From contig NZ_RHOQ01000002.1 of the NCBI RefSeq assembly GCF_003946605.1, forward strand, positions 248,001 through 312,000: a stretch of DNA of 64,000 nt, given 5' to 3'. A program made the position numbers and the translations under genes. The notes beneath the pieces were generated by a model. It searched no databases and was not told the DNA's origin. It was given only the letters and a program-made list of their open reading frames with translations. The DNA comes from Companilactobacillus baiquanensis. GTDB taxonomy: Bacteria > Bacillota > Bacilli > Lactobacillales > Lactobacillaceae. This document shows positions 33,773-42,472 of the stretch, piece by piece (the stretch's first letter is position 1; every line of letters begins with the position of its first letter).

Positions 33773-34930
33773 ATGACATATTACATTCATGCTAAAAAAT
33801 TCTTTTTGAAGAACACAACTGAAAATGGTGGCTACTTAGAAATTACCGATGACGGTAAATTCGGTACTTTCTACACAGAGGACAATAAGCCAGAAGGTAA
33901 GATCGTCGACTATTCTGATAAGATGGTTGCTCCAGGTCTTGTTGATACACATATCCACGGACTTGTGGGAAATGATGTTATGGACAACGACTGGACAAAG
34001 ATTAATGAAATGTCAGAAGGATTGTTAAAGGCTGGTGTTACTTCTTGGTTGCCAACAACTTTGACTGCTTCACATGAACAATTGATGGAAACTTGCCGTA
34101 TGATCGGTGAGAATTATCAAAAAGCTACTGGAGCTAAAGTTCGTGGTATCCATTTTGAAGGACCATTTTACACAGAAGAACATAAGGGTGCACAAAATCC
34201 TAAATACTTTAGAGATCCTGATGTTAAAGAATTTGAAGAATGGCAAGAAGCTGCTCATGGTATGATCAAGAAAATCTCAATTGCTCCTGAAAGAAAGGGT
34301 TCTGTTGAATTTACTAGTGCCGTTGCTTCAGATGATGTTGCTGTAACACTAGGTCATTCATCAGCAACTTTTGAACAAGCTAAAGCTTGTGTTGAAGCTG
34401 GTGCTTCAGGATTTACACATGCTTATAACGGTATGAGTGGTTTGAATCACCGTCAACCTGGAATGGTTGGAGCTGCTATGTCAATGAATTTTGTTGATGA
34501 CGAACTTATCTGCGATGGACACCATGTTCAACCTTACGCTGCTAGAATCCTTATCGACAAAAAGACTCCAGAACACATCGCACTTATTACTGACTGTATG
34601 AGTGCCGGATTAATGCCAGATGGTGAATATGTACTAGGTGAATTACCTGTTACTGTTGCTGATGGTCAAGTAAGACTACAAGAAGAACCTCATAATTTAG
34701 CCGGAAGTATTTTACTTCTTAAAGATGCTATCAAGAACGTTGTTGACTGGAATATTGCTACTGAAGAAGAAGCTGTAACAATGGGTAGTTACGTTCCTGC
34801 TAAGAGTTCTAAGATTGCTGACAAGTGTGGTTCTATCACACCAGGACATGATGCTGACTTTATCATCTTAGATGATGATATGAGCTTGTCAGAAACATAC
34901 TTGGACGGAGCCTCAAGATATAAAGCATAA
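33773..34930 (+). CDS. nagA: N-acetylglucosamine-6-phosphate deacetylase
   Basis: A 385-residue amidohydrolase that converts GlcNAc-6-P to GlcN-6-P and acetate. The metal motif DTHIHGLVGNDVMD is at about residue 58, the metal-ligand Glu is in HFEGPFY, the His residues are in LGHSSATFEQA and TDCMSAGLMPDG holds the catalytic Asp. Length and motifs are typical. It lies behind a dre-type operator. It would receive the GlcNAc-6-P made by the sialic-acid genes at 53-56.6 kb and from wall recycling. No nagB is in the window. Confidence 0.95.
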   Translation: MTYYIHAKKFFLKNTTENGGYLEITDDGKFGTFYTEDNKPEGKIVDYSDKMVAPGLVDTHIHGLVGNDVMDNDWTKINEMSEGLLKAGVTSWLPTTLTASHEQLMETCRMIGENYQKATGAKVRGIHFEGPFYTEEHKGAQNPKYFRDPDVKEFEEWQEAAHGMIKKISIAPERKGSVEFTSAVASDDVAVTLGHSSATFEQAKACVEAGASGFTHAYNGMSGLNHRQPGMVGAAMSMNFVDDELICDGHHVQPYAARILIDKKTPEHIALITDCMSAGLMPDGEYVLGELPVTVADGQVRLQEEPHNLAGSILLLKDAIKNVVDWNIATEEEAVTMGSYVPAKSSKIADKCGSITPGHDADFIILDDDMSLSETYLDGASRYKA

Positions 34931-34945
34931 TATGAATTTTATAAT

Positions 34946-35003
34946 TAAATAATAATCGTAATACAACAGGGGGATGTGATTTTAGTCACATCCCCCTTGT
35001 CTG
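34946..35003 (+). terminator. Terminator after nagA with duplicated lead-in (copy 2)
   Basis: The lead-in of copy 1 recurs (34946-34968, one base changed). It is followed by GGGGGATGTGA (34969-34979) paired with TCACATCCCCC (34986-34996). Confidence 0.78.
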
Positions 35004-35079
35004 TTTTAAGCCAGCATTTTGTTTTATAAATCACATAATGTTTTGAAATGACCTATAATAACAACATGGAGGATTAATT

Positions 35080-35826
35080 ATGACACAAAAAATATTTGCT
35101 CATAGAGGGATCCCAACGCTAGCGCCTGAAAACACAATGGCGTCATTTAATGAAGTTATTAATTGTGGGATAGATTGGTTAGAGACTGACTTGAGTATTA
35201 CTAAGGATGAAAAAGTTTTTATCATTCATGATGATAAATTAAATCGAACAACTAATCGAACAGGATCGATCGAGACTTTAGATAGTAGTGATGTTAAAGC
35301 TGCAGATGCAGGTTATTGGTTTGCTGAAAAATATCGTGGTGAAAAGATTCCTACACTAGGTCAATTGATCGATTTTTTAAATATTCACAAATTGAATGCT
35401 AATATCGAACTAAAAGGTGTTGTTGGGGATGACGCCAATTACTTAGCCGATAGTTTAGTTAGACAGTTCGCAAATGAATTAGATCGATTAGATGATAAAG
35501 TTAACTTGATTATTTCTAGTTTCAATCCAATTATGTTGGAAAAAATGTATCAGTTAAAACCTGATTTAAAGTATGCAGTTTTATTTGATAAAGCTGGCTT
35601 AAAAGAAGACTGGAATTTAACGATGCAAGCTTGTCATGCTCAGATCATTCACCCGGATTCTAATGGCTTAACTAAAGAAAAAGTAAAAGTAATGAAAGAT
35701 TATGGCTATCAAATCAACGTTTGGACAGTTGACAGTATTAGTCGAGCACGAGAGTTGTTTTCATATGGAGTTGATGGTATTTTTACTAATATTGCTGATA
35801 GAATGAAATTTTTAATTGAAAGCTAG
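35080..35826 (+). CDS. Glycerophosphodiester phosphodiesterase
   Basis: A 248-residue cytoplasmic enzyme that splits glycerophosphodiesters into glycerol-3-phosphate and an alcohol. GDPD motifs are HRGIPTLAPENTMASF (catalytic His and metal Glu), LETDLSITKDEKVFIIHDDKLNRTTN (metal Asp and second His) and NIELKG. There is no signal peptide, so it acts on imported or internal substrates (UgpQ type). An esterase gene follows after 8 bases, probably co-transcribed. Confidence 0.93.
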   Translation: MTQKIFAHRGIPTLAPENTMASFNEVINCGIDWLETDLSITKDEKVFIIHDDKLNRTTNRTGSIETLDSSDVKAADAGYWFAEKYRGEKIPTLGQLIDFLNIHKLNANIELKGVVGDDANYLADSLVRQFANELDRLDDKVNLIISSFNPIMLEKMYQLKPDLKYAVLFDKAGLKEDWNLTMQACHAQIIHPDSNGLTKEKVKVMKDYGYQINVWTVDSISRARELFSYGVDGIFTNIADRMKFLIES

Positions 35827-35834
35827 GCGATAAT

Positions 35835-36716
35835 ATGGAAAGTATCGAAGTACCTATTGAACATGAAATTATTGATGAATTTCGTGATGTTGTTTATGAA
35901 CAAAATTTTGGTAACACTAATGATTCGCATATTATTAATGAATTAAAAATGAGTTTGTTAGTACCTAGAAATAAAAAACCACATCCAGCAGTTTTGTATT
36001 TTCCTGGTGGAGGTTTTACTAAGTCTGATTATCATAAATTTATTGATTTTAGATATGCTTTGGCAAGAGCAGGCTTTGTAGTTGCTGGTGCCCAGTATCG
36101 TGTTATCCCAAGTATTTTTCCAGATCCAGTTATTGATGGAAAAGCTGCTTTGAGATATTTACGTGTCCATAGTGATGAATTTAATATTGATCCTAACAAA
36201 ATTGGTGTCTTAGGTGATTCTGCTGGAGGTTATTTAGCACAAATGATTGCTGTAACTGCCGATGAGGACTTTGGACAAGTTAATGATGGTATCTCCGAGT
36301 CAGTCCAAGCTGTAGTGTCTTTGTATGGATTGAGTGATTTATTGACGGTTGGTTCTGATTTTGACCAAAAAATTCAAGCTAGCCATAAGTCACCTGCTTC
36401 TCCGGAGGCGGTTTTATTGAACGGCTTGAACATTAGTGCTGATCCGCATTTGCCGATTCAAGAAAATATTGAACAAGCAAAAAAGGCTAGTCCACTTTAC
36501 TATGTTAAACATGATGTACCACCGATGTTATTAATGGCCGGTGATCAAGATACATTAGTATCGCCATCGCAAAGTAAAAAAATGTATCAGGCACTGCAAG
36601 ACGAAAATGTTGAAACACAGCTAGTTATGATCAGAAATGCCGGTCATGGTACGATCGAATGGCATCAAGATGAGATTATTGAACAAGTTGTAGATTGGTT
36701 TATTAAATATTTATAG
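35835..36716 (+). CDS. Alpha/beta hydrolase, carboxylesterase-like
   Basis: A 293-residue hydrolase of the hormone-sensitive-lipase/BD-FAE type. The oxyanion motif appears as YFPGGGF (Pro in place of the usual His of HGGG). The nucleophile elbow is GDSAGGY at about residue 130. The acid is probably in AGDQDTLVSPSQ and the histidine in NAGHGTIEW. No signal peptide. It is the second gene after the GDPD. Substrate unknown; lactobacillar relatives are short-chain ester hydrolases. Confidence 0.88.
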   Translation: MESIEVPIEHEIIDEFRDVVYEQNFGNTNDSHIINELKMSLLVPRNKKPHPAVLYFPGGGFTKSDYHKFIDFRYALARAGFVVAGAQYRVIPSIFPDPVIDGKAALRYLRVHSDEFNIDPNKIGVLGDSAGGYLAQMIAVTADEDFGQVNDGISESVQAVVSLYGLSDLLTVGSDFDQKIQASHKSPASPEAVLLNGLNISADPHLPIQENIEQAKKASPLYYVKHDVPPMLLMAGDQDTLVSPSQSKKMYQALQDENVETQLVMIRNAGHGTIEWHQDEIIEQVVDWFIKYL

Positions 36717-36718
36717 CA

Positions 36719-36757
36719 TAAAAAAGACTCTTGAGATTTTCTCAAGGGCCTTTTTTA
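36719..36757. terminator. Bidirectional terminator between esterase and toxin-like ORF
   Basis: AAAAAGACTCTTGAG (36721-36735) pairs with CTCAAGGGCCTTTTT (36741-36755), with A- and T-runs. It serves both converging units. Confidence 0.82.
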
Positions 36758-36856
36758 GGAAGCATTTCTTGTTTTAAAATTGGTATATATGATTCCCGCG
36801 GAATTAAGTCCGATCGTAAATATAATTAAGATCGAACTAATGATCATCCGTTGCAT
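36755..36856 (-). CDS. 33-residue hydrophobic peptide, possible type I toxin
   Basis: The peptide starts MQRMIISSILIIFTIGLN, followed by a second short hydrophobic stretch and a basic tail (YTNFKTRNAS). One membrane helix followed by a charged C terminus is the general form of Fst/Ldr-type and holin-like type I toxins. AGGTGA lies 6 bases before the ATG, plausible promoter elements (TTAATA, TATAGT) lie upstream, and a terminator overlaps its stop codon. No homologue is recognised. The antisense regulator expected for such a toxin is not obvious. Confidence 0.5.
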   Translation of the reverse strand: MQRMIISSILIIFTIGLNSAGIIYTNFKTRNAS

Positions 36857-36997
36857 TTAATCACCTGGATTGGAACTATATTAGTAGTGTGTAATGTATT
36901 AAGAGTGTTAATTAACTGGTTGAGTCAGATCAACTGACTAGCCGAATAAAATATTTGATCTCTATTATCGACTTTTCATCCCGTATATAATTGATTT

Positions 36998-37173
36998 AAA
37001 AATAAGGGGCCAATAGGCCCCTTAAACTATCCCATTCATGGATCAGGCAACTGCCGCAACTGCAGTTCTATTAAACCGGTGAGGTTTTGGCAGTTGCGCT
37101 CTCATACTTTAGGTCTAGTAAAGTTATGAGATTGTCGAAAGATAAATGTGTTTAAACATATTTATCTTTCTTA
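36998..37173 (-). ncRNA. Candidate structured non-coding RNA
   Basis: On the minus strand a promoter (TTGTAT 37207-37202, 16 bp, TATACT 37185-37180) is followed by three hairpins and a terminator. The hairpins are GAAAGATAAAT... (37137-37170), CTCATA... (37101-37130) and a branched one with arms GCAACTGCC/GGCAGTTGC (37047-37097). The terminator is AAGGGGCC-TATT-GGCCCCTT then ATTTTT (37023-37000). No ORF is present in the about 175 nt. It matches no RNA family I know. Transcription is inferred. Confidence 0.5.
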
Positions 37174-37205
37174 CCTTCAAGTATAGCTTATTTTGATTTA
37201 TATAC

Positions 37206-37237
37206 AAAAAAAATGACCTGAAAAAGGTCATTTTTTT
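37206..37237 (-). terminator. Terminator of the zinc-ribbon gene
   Basis: AAAAATGACC-TGAAAAA-GGTCATTTTT with T7 on the minus strand, immediately after the stop. Confidence 0.85.
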
Positions 37238-38531
37238 ATTTCACACGAGGTCTTAATGTATATGCCAAAATCAGTGAAATTATTGAAGTTATCAATAGAA
37301 CATAGAAGCTATATCCAAATACCGTACCACCAATAACCGTTTGACCAGTAATGGCAGCAGAATTTACTGCTCCTGATGAGAAAATGCCATATACCAATAC
37401 ATAAATGATCGTTGGTAAGAAAGTAAAAATCCTAACTATTCTTATACTACCATGTGATCTAAAACAAGCCGCAATTAAAGTGATAACAGGTGAAATGAAG
37501 CAGATCAGCCGAATTGCTGAAGAAGCATTCATAATCAAGGTTGTCTGTGCACCAAGATTTGCGGTGTAGTTAGCAGCAGAAGCGATGGTACTTGATAGTG
37601 ATGTACCGTTGATGAATGGTCCACCAACAGATGAAATAAATCCGATCACTGAAGAAATAATAATTAAAATCTGTCGTGAATTTTTTCCTCGGCTAGCGTC
37701 TTTTATTTTGTGTTCCTTTTTATGGTTAACTTTTTGTTGCGATGGTCTGTATTCTCTAGGTTGATCATAACTATTTGAAGAATTAGGATTATTTGATTCT
37801 TCATTGTCATCATTTGAGTGTGAGAATCTTTGATTTAGTCCCATTTCTTTACCGTGTTTGATTTGTGATAGTAAAAACCAAAGTAGGATAAAGACAGCTA
37901 AGGCAATCCAGCCATAATTACGTTTGAAAACTAATAAAATAGCAGTGATGATCACAGCAAAAATACTTAGATAACTATTATTGCGCGCGAAGTTAAGCAT
38001 GTTTGAGAATAAGCCATCATTTTGTTTTTCGGCTTCTTCTTTTTTCTTTAATTTTTGCTGCTTCTTTAATTCACTCTTAGTAGGCTTAAAAGGATCTTCT
38101 GAAGGCTTATAAGGTTTATTAGTATATGGATCGTGATAGACCTTTGCTGCCTGTCTGAAGTCATTTTTGTTGTACGCCATAGTACGATCATCTAGAGCAT
38201 CTTCGGAATCGTAGTTCTTATGATCAGTTTTAACAGGATCATAGTGTTGTTTTGGTTGAGGTTCAACCCTGTCATAGGCTTTTTGTTGTGCAGGTGCTTG
38301 CGTGTAGTGAACTTCCTTTTTTGGTTCTGGTCTTGGTTCAGACTTTTGTTCAGCTGCCTTTAGTTCAGCCTCGATATCTGAAAGAGAACGGATAGTGTCG
38401 TCACTTTCAGCTTGATGAAGTTCATCGGTATTACGATCTTCATTGATATTTCTTTTCTTTAAAGCAGCGCCACAGTTGTCACAAAATTTTTGCGTCGGAT
38501 CAACTTTGTGGCCACAATTAGGACAAAACAT
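37236..38531 (-). CDS. Zinc-ribbon membrane protein
   Basis: A 431-residue protein. The N-terminal zinc ribbon is MFCPNCGHKVDPTQKFCDNCG (two CxxC knuckles). A long polar region rich in Lys, Gln and Pro follows (about 30-165), then a helical pair (about 178-215), another polar linker and four C-terminal membrane helices. The start is the ATG at 38531, 7 bases after GGAGG; an earlier ATG abuts the ribosome-binding site. Zinc-ribbon/membrane proteins like this are common in lactobacilli without known function. Confidence 0.8.
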   Translation of the reverse strand: MFCPNCGHKVDPTQKFCDNCGAALKKRNINEDRNTDELHQAESDDTIRSLSDIEAELKAAEQKSEPRPEPKKEVHYTQAPAQQKAYDRVEPQPKQHYDPVKTDHKNYDSEDALDDRTMAYNKNDFRQAAKVYHDPYTNKPYKPSEDPFKPTKSELKKQQKLKKKEEAEKQNDGLFSNMLNFARNNSYLSIFAVIITAILLVFKRNYGWIALAVFILLWFLLSQIKHGKEMGLNQRFSHSNDDNEESNNPNSSNSYDQPREYRPSQQKVNHKKEHKIKDASRGKNSRQILIIISSVIGFISSVGGPFINGTSLSSTIASAANYTANLGAQTTLIMNASSAIRLICFISPVITLIAACFRSHGSIRIVRIFTFLPTIIYVLVYGIFSSGAVNSAAITGQTVIGGTVFGYSFYVLLITSIISLILAYTLRPRVK

Positions 38532-38659
38532 ATTCATTCCTCCATTACTTTGACAAAGATAAGTATACAAAACAAACGGACGTTCATAAAGATGTCTTAT
38601 GTAAAGTTCACAAAAACATCATACTTGTTGATTATTAATTTGTTGAAACTTAATTATAC

Positions 38660-38690
38660 AAAAAAATCCCAGCCTTCGCTGAGATTTTAA
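38660..38690 (-). terminator. Terminator of MacB-like paralogue 2
   Basis: AAATCTCAGC-GAAG-GCTGGGATTT with T7 on the minus strand, just after the stop at 38702. Confidence 0.82.
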
Positions 38691-38701
38691 AAATTATTAA
38701 T

Positions 38702-40648
38702 CTATTCATCAGTTAGTGAATCACGAGGATCTAGTTTGGCAGCACGTCTTGCAGGAGCTAAAGCTGCTAATAAACTGATGATAATACTAATTACGATACC
38801 AAAGATGGCATTACCAGACGAAATAGAGACTATTGTTGCCTTAAAGGCATTTTGGGTGGCACTATTAATTAATAACTGGACACCATATGCAATTAAAACA
38901 GCAAAGATACCAGAAACTAATCCAATCAAGAAGGATTCAGAAACAAACATATTTCTAATATCTTTCTTTCTAGCACCGATCGCACGGAGGATACCGATTT
39001 CTTGAGTACGCTCTGAAACACTGATATATAACACAACAATGATCATGATGGCCGAAACGATCAATGAAATTCCGGCTACACCAGCTAGAACATAAAAGGC
39101 TAAGTTCAAGTAGGTATTAAGTTGATCAATAATTGCACCAACACCCGTGATCATATATTTGTTTTGCTTTTTATTTTTAACAGTCATCTTATAAGATTTG
39201 ATTTTATCTTGAACACTCTTAACATTTTTAGTGTCATTAACTGTTAAAGTAGCAAAATTTGGCTTAATAGTAACGTTAGATTTCTTAGAAGCATTTTTCA
39301 AAGTATCGTAAGTAATTGCTGAAGATCCAGATTTAATAATACCTGAAACTTTTAAATCAATTGCTACTTGTGTAGGCTTTTTATCATCGTCTAAAGTCGA
39401 GATATATATTTTAACGGTTTTACCGACCAGATTTTTATAATGTTTCTTATCTAATTTTTGGGCATCTGCTTTAAGTAAAATAATTTCACCATTCGATGGC
39501 TTAGATCCCTTGGTTATATCGCCGATCTTTTCGGTATCATTCCAAGTTTGGAAATATTGAACGGCGGTATTTTTCTTATTGTAATTTAATTTAGGAGATT
39601 GTAAGAAATAAGCTTTTTGGACTTTTTCAACATTGGCAATATCTTTAAAATTCTTCAAGTCAGATTTAGTAATGTTGATGGAATCAGTATCTGAATTAGC
39701 TCCATTTTGCGGTAAATTCTTGGTTACCTGAATAGCATTAGGATTGATTTGTTTAGTCATCTCACCATTTATATAGCCAGTGACACCAGAACCAAGTCCT
39801 AACATTAAAATAACTGAGAAAATACCGATTGCTGCACCAAGGATGATTAAAATATTTCTACCTTTGGTATACAGCATGTGTTCCCAGGCAAGTCGAAAAG
39901 TATCCATAAAACTTAAATGAGTGATGTTCTTGTTATTGTCAGCTGGTTCTTCAGCTTTATAACTATCGCGGATCTTTTTATCTGAGTCGATAACACCATC
40001 AGCTAGATGAACGATCCTTGTCCCATAATCAGCAACAGTTTGTGAATGGGTAACGGCGATGACTAGTTTGCCTTCTTTGGCGATGTCATCTAAAATTTTT
40101 AAAACTTCTTCAGTATTTTGTGAATCTAAGGCACCAGTCGGCTCATCGGCAATAATTATTTCAGGATCATTAGCTAAAGCACGAGCAATAGCAACACGCT
40201 GCTTTTGACCACCTGATAATTGATTGGGATGTTTAGTTACATGTTCTTCTAGTCCGACTTTTTTAAGAAGGTCTTTGGCACGTTTTATTCGTTCCGACTT
40301 ATTTAGTGAGGACATTTCCAGAGGGACTAAGACATTCTCTAAAATGGTCAAGTGACTAATTAAGTGAAAACTTTGAAAAACGAAGCCGACGGTGTGACTG
40401 CGATAATTATCTAAGGCTTTGTCGGATCCCTTTTTTAGAGATTTTCCATCGACAAAAATATCTCCTTCAAATTGAGAGTCTAAACCACCGATGGTGTTTA
40501 GGAGGGTAGTTTTACCACCTCCGGATTCACCTAGGATAGAGACAAATTCACCACGATCAAGTGATAAGTTTATACCTTTAAGAACGGGAAATTTCTTTTT
40601 TCCCAGCATAAAAGATTTTTTGACGTCTTTTAGTTCTAGTAAGCTCAT
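38702..40648 (-). CDS. MacB-like ABC exporter, ATPase-permease fusion (paralogue 2)
   Basis: A 648-residue fusion. The ATPase part (1-225) has Walker A GESGGGKTT, signature LSGGQKQR and Walker B IIIADEPTGALD. A membrane helix at about 262-285 leads to an extracellular domain of about 230 residues, and then to the FtsX part with ERTQEIGILRAIGARKKDI and three helices. It is shorter than the paralogue at 21.5 kb by about 125 residues in the extracellular domain. No adjacent regulator is seen. The substrate is unknown. Confidence 0.9.
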   Translation of the reverse strand: MSLLELKDVKKSFMLGKKKFPVLKGINLSLDRGEFVSILGESGGGKTTLLNTIGGLDSQFEGDIFVDGKSLKKGSDKALDNYRSHTVGFVFQSFHLISHLTILENVLVPLEMSSLNKSERIKRAKDLLKKVGLEEHVTKHPNQLSGGQKQRVAIARALANDPEIIIADEPTGALDSQNTEEVLKILDDIAKEGKLVIAVTHSQTVADYGTRIVHLADGVIDSDKKIRDSYKAEEPADNNKNITHLSFMDTFRLAWEHMLYTKGRNILIILGAAIGIFSVILMLGLGSGVTGYINGEMTKQINPNAIQVTKNLPQNGANSDTDSINITKSDLKNFKDIANVEKVQKAYFLQSPKLNYNKKNTAVQYFQTWNDTEKIGDITKGSKPSNGEIILLKADAQKLDKKHYKNLVGKTVKIYISTLDDDKKPTQVAIDLKVSGIIKSGSSAITYDTLKNASKKSNVTIKPNFATLTVNDTKNVKSVQDKIKSYKMTVKNKKQNKYMITGVGAIIDQLNTYLNLAFYVLAGVAGISLIVSAIMIIVVLYISVSERTQEIGILRAIGARKKDIRNMFVSESFLIGLVSGIFAVLIAYGVQLLINSATQNAFKATIVSISSGNAIFGIVISIIISLLAALAPARRAAKLDPRDSLTDE

Positions 40649-40702
40649 TGGCTAACCCCGATTCATAACTATATATTTAGTAAATTGATTATAATAGTAA
40701 TC

Positions 40703-41452
40703 CTACTCTAAGTAAATTCTTTTTAATTTTTTGAGTTTTTTTGAATTTATACCTAGTGCTGAATCAAGATAATTCTCAAAACTACCATAATAATGATCGA
40801 TTGCGCTAAAGACAGAGGTAATACTAGCTAAATCAGCTTTGGTCATATTCATTTTGTTGATATTTTCATTACCCTTTTTGTCGTTTAAAGTACGTGCAAT
40901 TGTTGCTGTATCGGCGTACATCAAGTTAGTTAATAGATAATCCTTAGTGATTGTCGTATCGTCAACACCAAGTGCTTTGAGAATCAAAATTGCACCCATA
41001 CCGGTTCGATCCTTTCCGGCGGCACAGTGGAAAAGTAAAGATTCATCGGGTTGATCATTTTCTAGCATCAAATCAAAGAACAATTTATAAGCTCTTTGTC
41101 CGTATTCATCCAATAGTACGGATTGATAGATCATTCCTAGATACGACTCTTGTTTGCCAAAAGCGTTCATGAGTTTTTCACCATTACCCTTGAGTGGATA
41201 AACGGGATCTGAATAAATTTTATAGAAATTCGTATTTTGATCGGACCATGTATCTTGTTCTCGACCGGATCTAAAATCAACGACATACTTTAGTCCATAT
41301 TTTTTAAGGTAATTTAAAGCTTGCGGAGTTAAGTTACTTATATCTCCTGAACGAAGGAGTTTATTATATTTAATTTGTTGGCCGCTGGCGGTTTTATATC
41401 CCCCCAGCTCACGTAAGTTTATGGCACCTTCGAGATTTAAAATGCGTTTCAT
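40703..41452 (-). CDS. Tyrosine/serine protein phosphatase (Y_phosphatase3 family)
   Basis: A 249-residue phosphatase. The P-loop is HCAAGKDRTGMGA at about residue 147 (the Cys nucleophile and Arg of the CX5R signature, with the KDR variant of the LipA/IphP-like group). The N-terminal NLRELGGYKTASGQQIKYNKLLRSGDISNL region is typical. Relatives dephosphorylate phosphotyrosine and phosphoinositides. It is divergent from a glycosyltransferase gene. No signal peptide. Confidence 0.9.
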   Translation of the reverse strand: MKRILNLEGAINLRELGGYKTASGQQIKYNKLLRSGDISNLTPQALNYLKKYGLKYVVDFRSGREQDTWSDQNTNFYKIYSDPVYPLKGNGEKLMNAFGKQESYLGMIYQSVLLDEYGQRAYKLFFDLMLENDQPDESLLFHCAAGKDRTGMGAILILKALGVDDTTITKDYLLTNLMYADTATIARTLNDKKGNENINKMNMTKADLASITSVFSAIDHYYGSFENYLDSALGINSKKLKKLKRIYLE

Positions 41453-41525
41453 AATTTTCCTCCCCGTTAATTCGTTGCGTCTATTAGGTCTTTAGAAGTA
41501 AAATGCTATTAAGGTGATTTTATTA

Positions 41526-42278
41526 ATGGCAGAAAATAAACTTTCAATTATTGTATCAGCGTATAATGTCGCTGACTATATTTCAAAAACTATCGATTCA
41601 ATCGTTGCTCAGACTAATAAGAATTTTAAACTTATTATCGTTGATGATTGTTCGACTGATAACACATTAGATGTTATCAGAAAATATGAAGAAAAGTATA
41701 ACTGGATCAAAGTTATCTGTCATGCTCAAAATGCAGGTGTTTCGGCAGCTAGAAACTCTGGATTAGAAGCAGTGGATACTGATCTGGTTACTTTTGTTGA
41801 TGGAGACGACTATGTTGAAACAGACTATGTCGACTTTTTTCTTGGACTTTTTAATAAGTATGATATCGATCTTGCCACTTGTGGATTCTACAATGAAAAT
41901 GGAAAATTGAAGAATAAAAAGCTAGATCGTCAAAATGGTTTTGTGGATCGTGACGAAGCCATCAAACAAATCATTAAAATTAATGGAACGGTCATGGGTT
42001 ATACATGGAATAAAGCATATAAAACTTCAATTATCAAAGAAAACAATTTGAGCTTTCAAACTGATCTGGATTTAATGGAAGATGAAGTTTTTAACGTAGA
42101 ATATGCAACACTAGCTCGTAAATTTTATTTGGATAATTTACCGCTTTATCATTATGTTTCTCGAAAAGATAGTGCTAGTAGAAAAGTAACGATCGAAAAT
42201 GTCCGAGATGTGGGACTTGCTAATTTGCGAGTGTACAGAACTATCCACGGCTTTAATGATCGACAAGAAATGGATTAA
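41526..42278 (+). CDS. Family 2 glycosyltransferase
   Basis: A 250-residue GT-A enzyme: SIIVSAYNVADYISKTIDSIVAQT at the N terminus, VDDCSTDNT for nucleotide binding, NAGVSAARNSGLEA and the metal motif VDGDDYVETDY. The C-terminal half is short and soluble, so it is a non-processive, WcaA/LgtD-like enzyme. The ATG at 41526 is 8 bases after AAGGTGA. A terminator hairpin separates it from the exosortase G locus, so co-transcription is doubtful, though a role in surface glycosylation is possible. Confidence 0.85.
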   Translation: MAENKLSIIVSAYNVADYISKTIDSIVAQTNKNFKLIIVDDCSTDNTLDVIRKYEEKYNWIKVICHAQNAGVSAARNSGLEAVDTDLVTFVDGDDYVETDYVDFFLGLFNKYDIDLATCGFYNENGKLKNKKLDRQNGFVDRDEAIKQIIKINGTVMGYTWNKAYKTSIIKENNLSFQTDLDLMEDEVFNVEYATLARKFYLDNLPLYHYVSRKDSASRKVTIENVRDVGLANLRVYRTIHGFNDRQEMD

Positions 42279-42280
42279 AT

Positions 42281-42334
42281 AATAGGCAGGTTATTAACGT
42301 TCTATGCGGAACGATAATGACCTGCCTATTAAAT
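42281..42334 (+). terminator. Terminator-like hairpin before the exosortase G locus
   Basis: AATAGGCAGGTTATT-AACGTT pairs with AACG-ATAATGACCTGCCTATT, a stem of about 20 bp. The T-run is weak. Confidence 0.7.
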
Positions 42335-42472
42335 ATTATATATAAAATTTATCTCCTTTATAACGAATATGAATTGAGTTAAAATAAGATTGGTATAAAT
42401 ATATTTGTAAATAAAGAATGTTGAAAATGGTGATTGAGGAATCTCTATTTTAAAGGAGGGGGACTCATCGTT

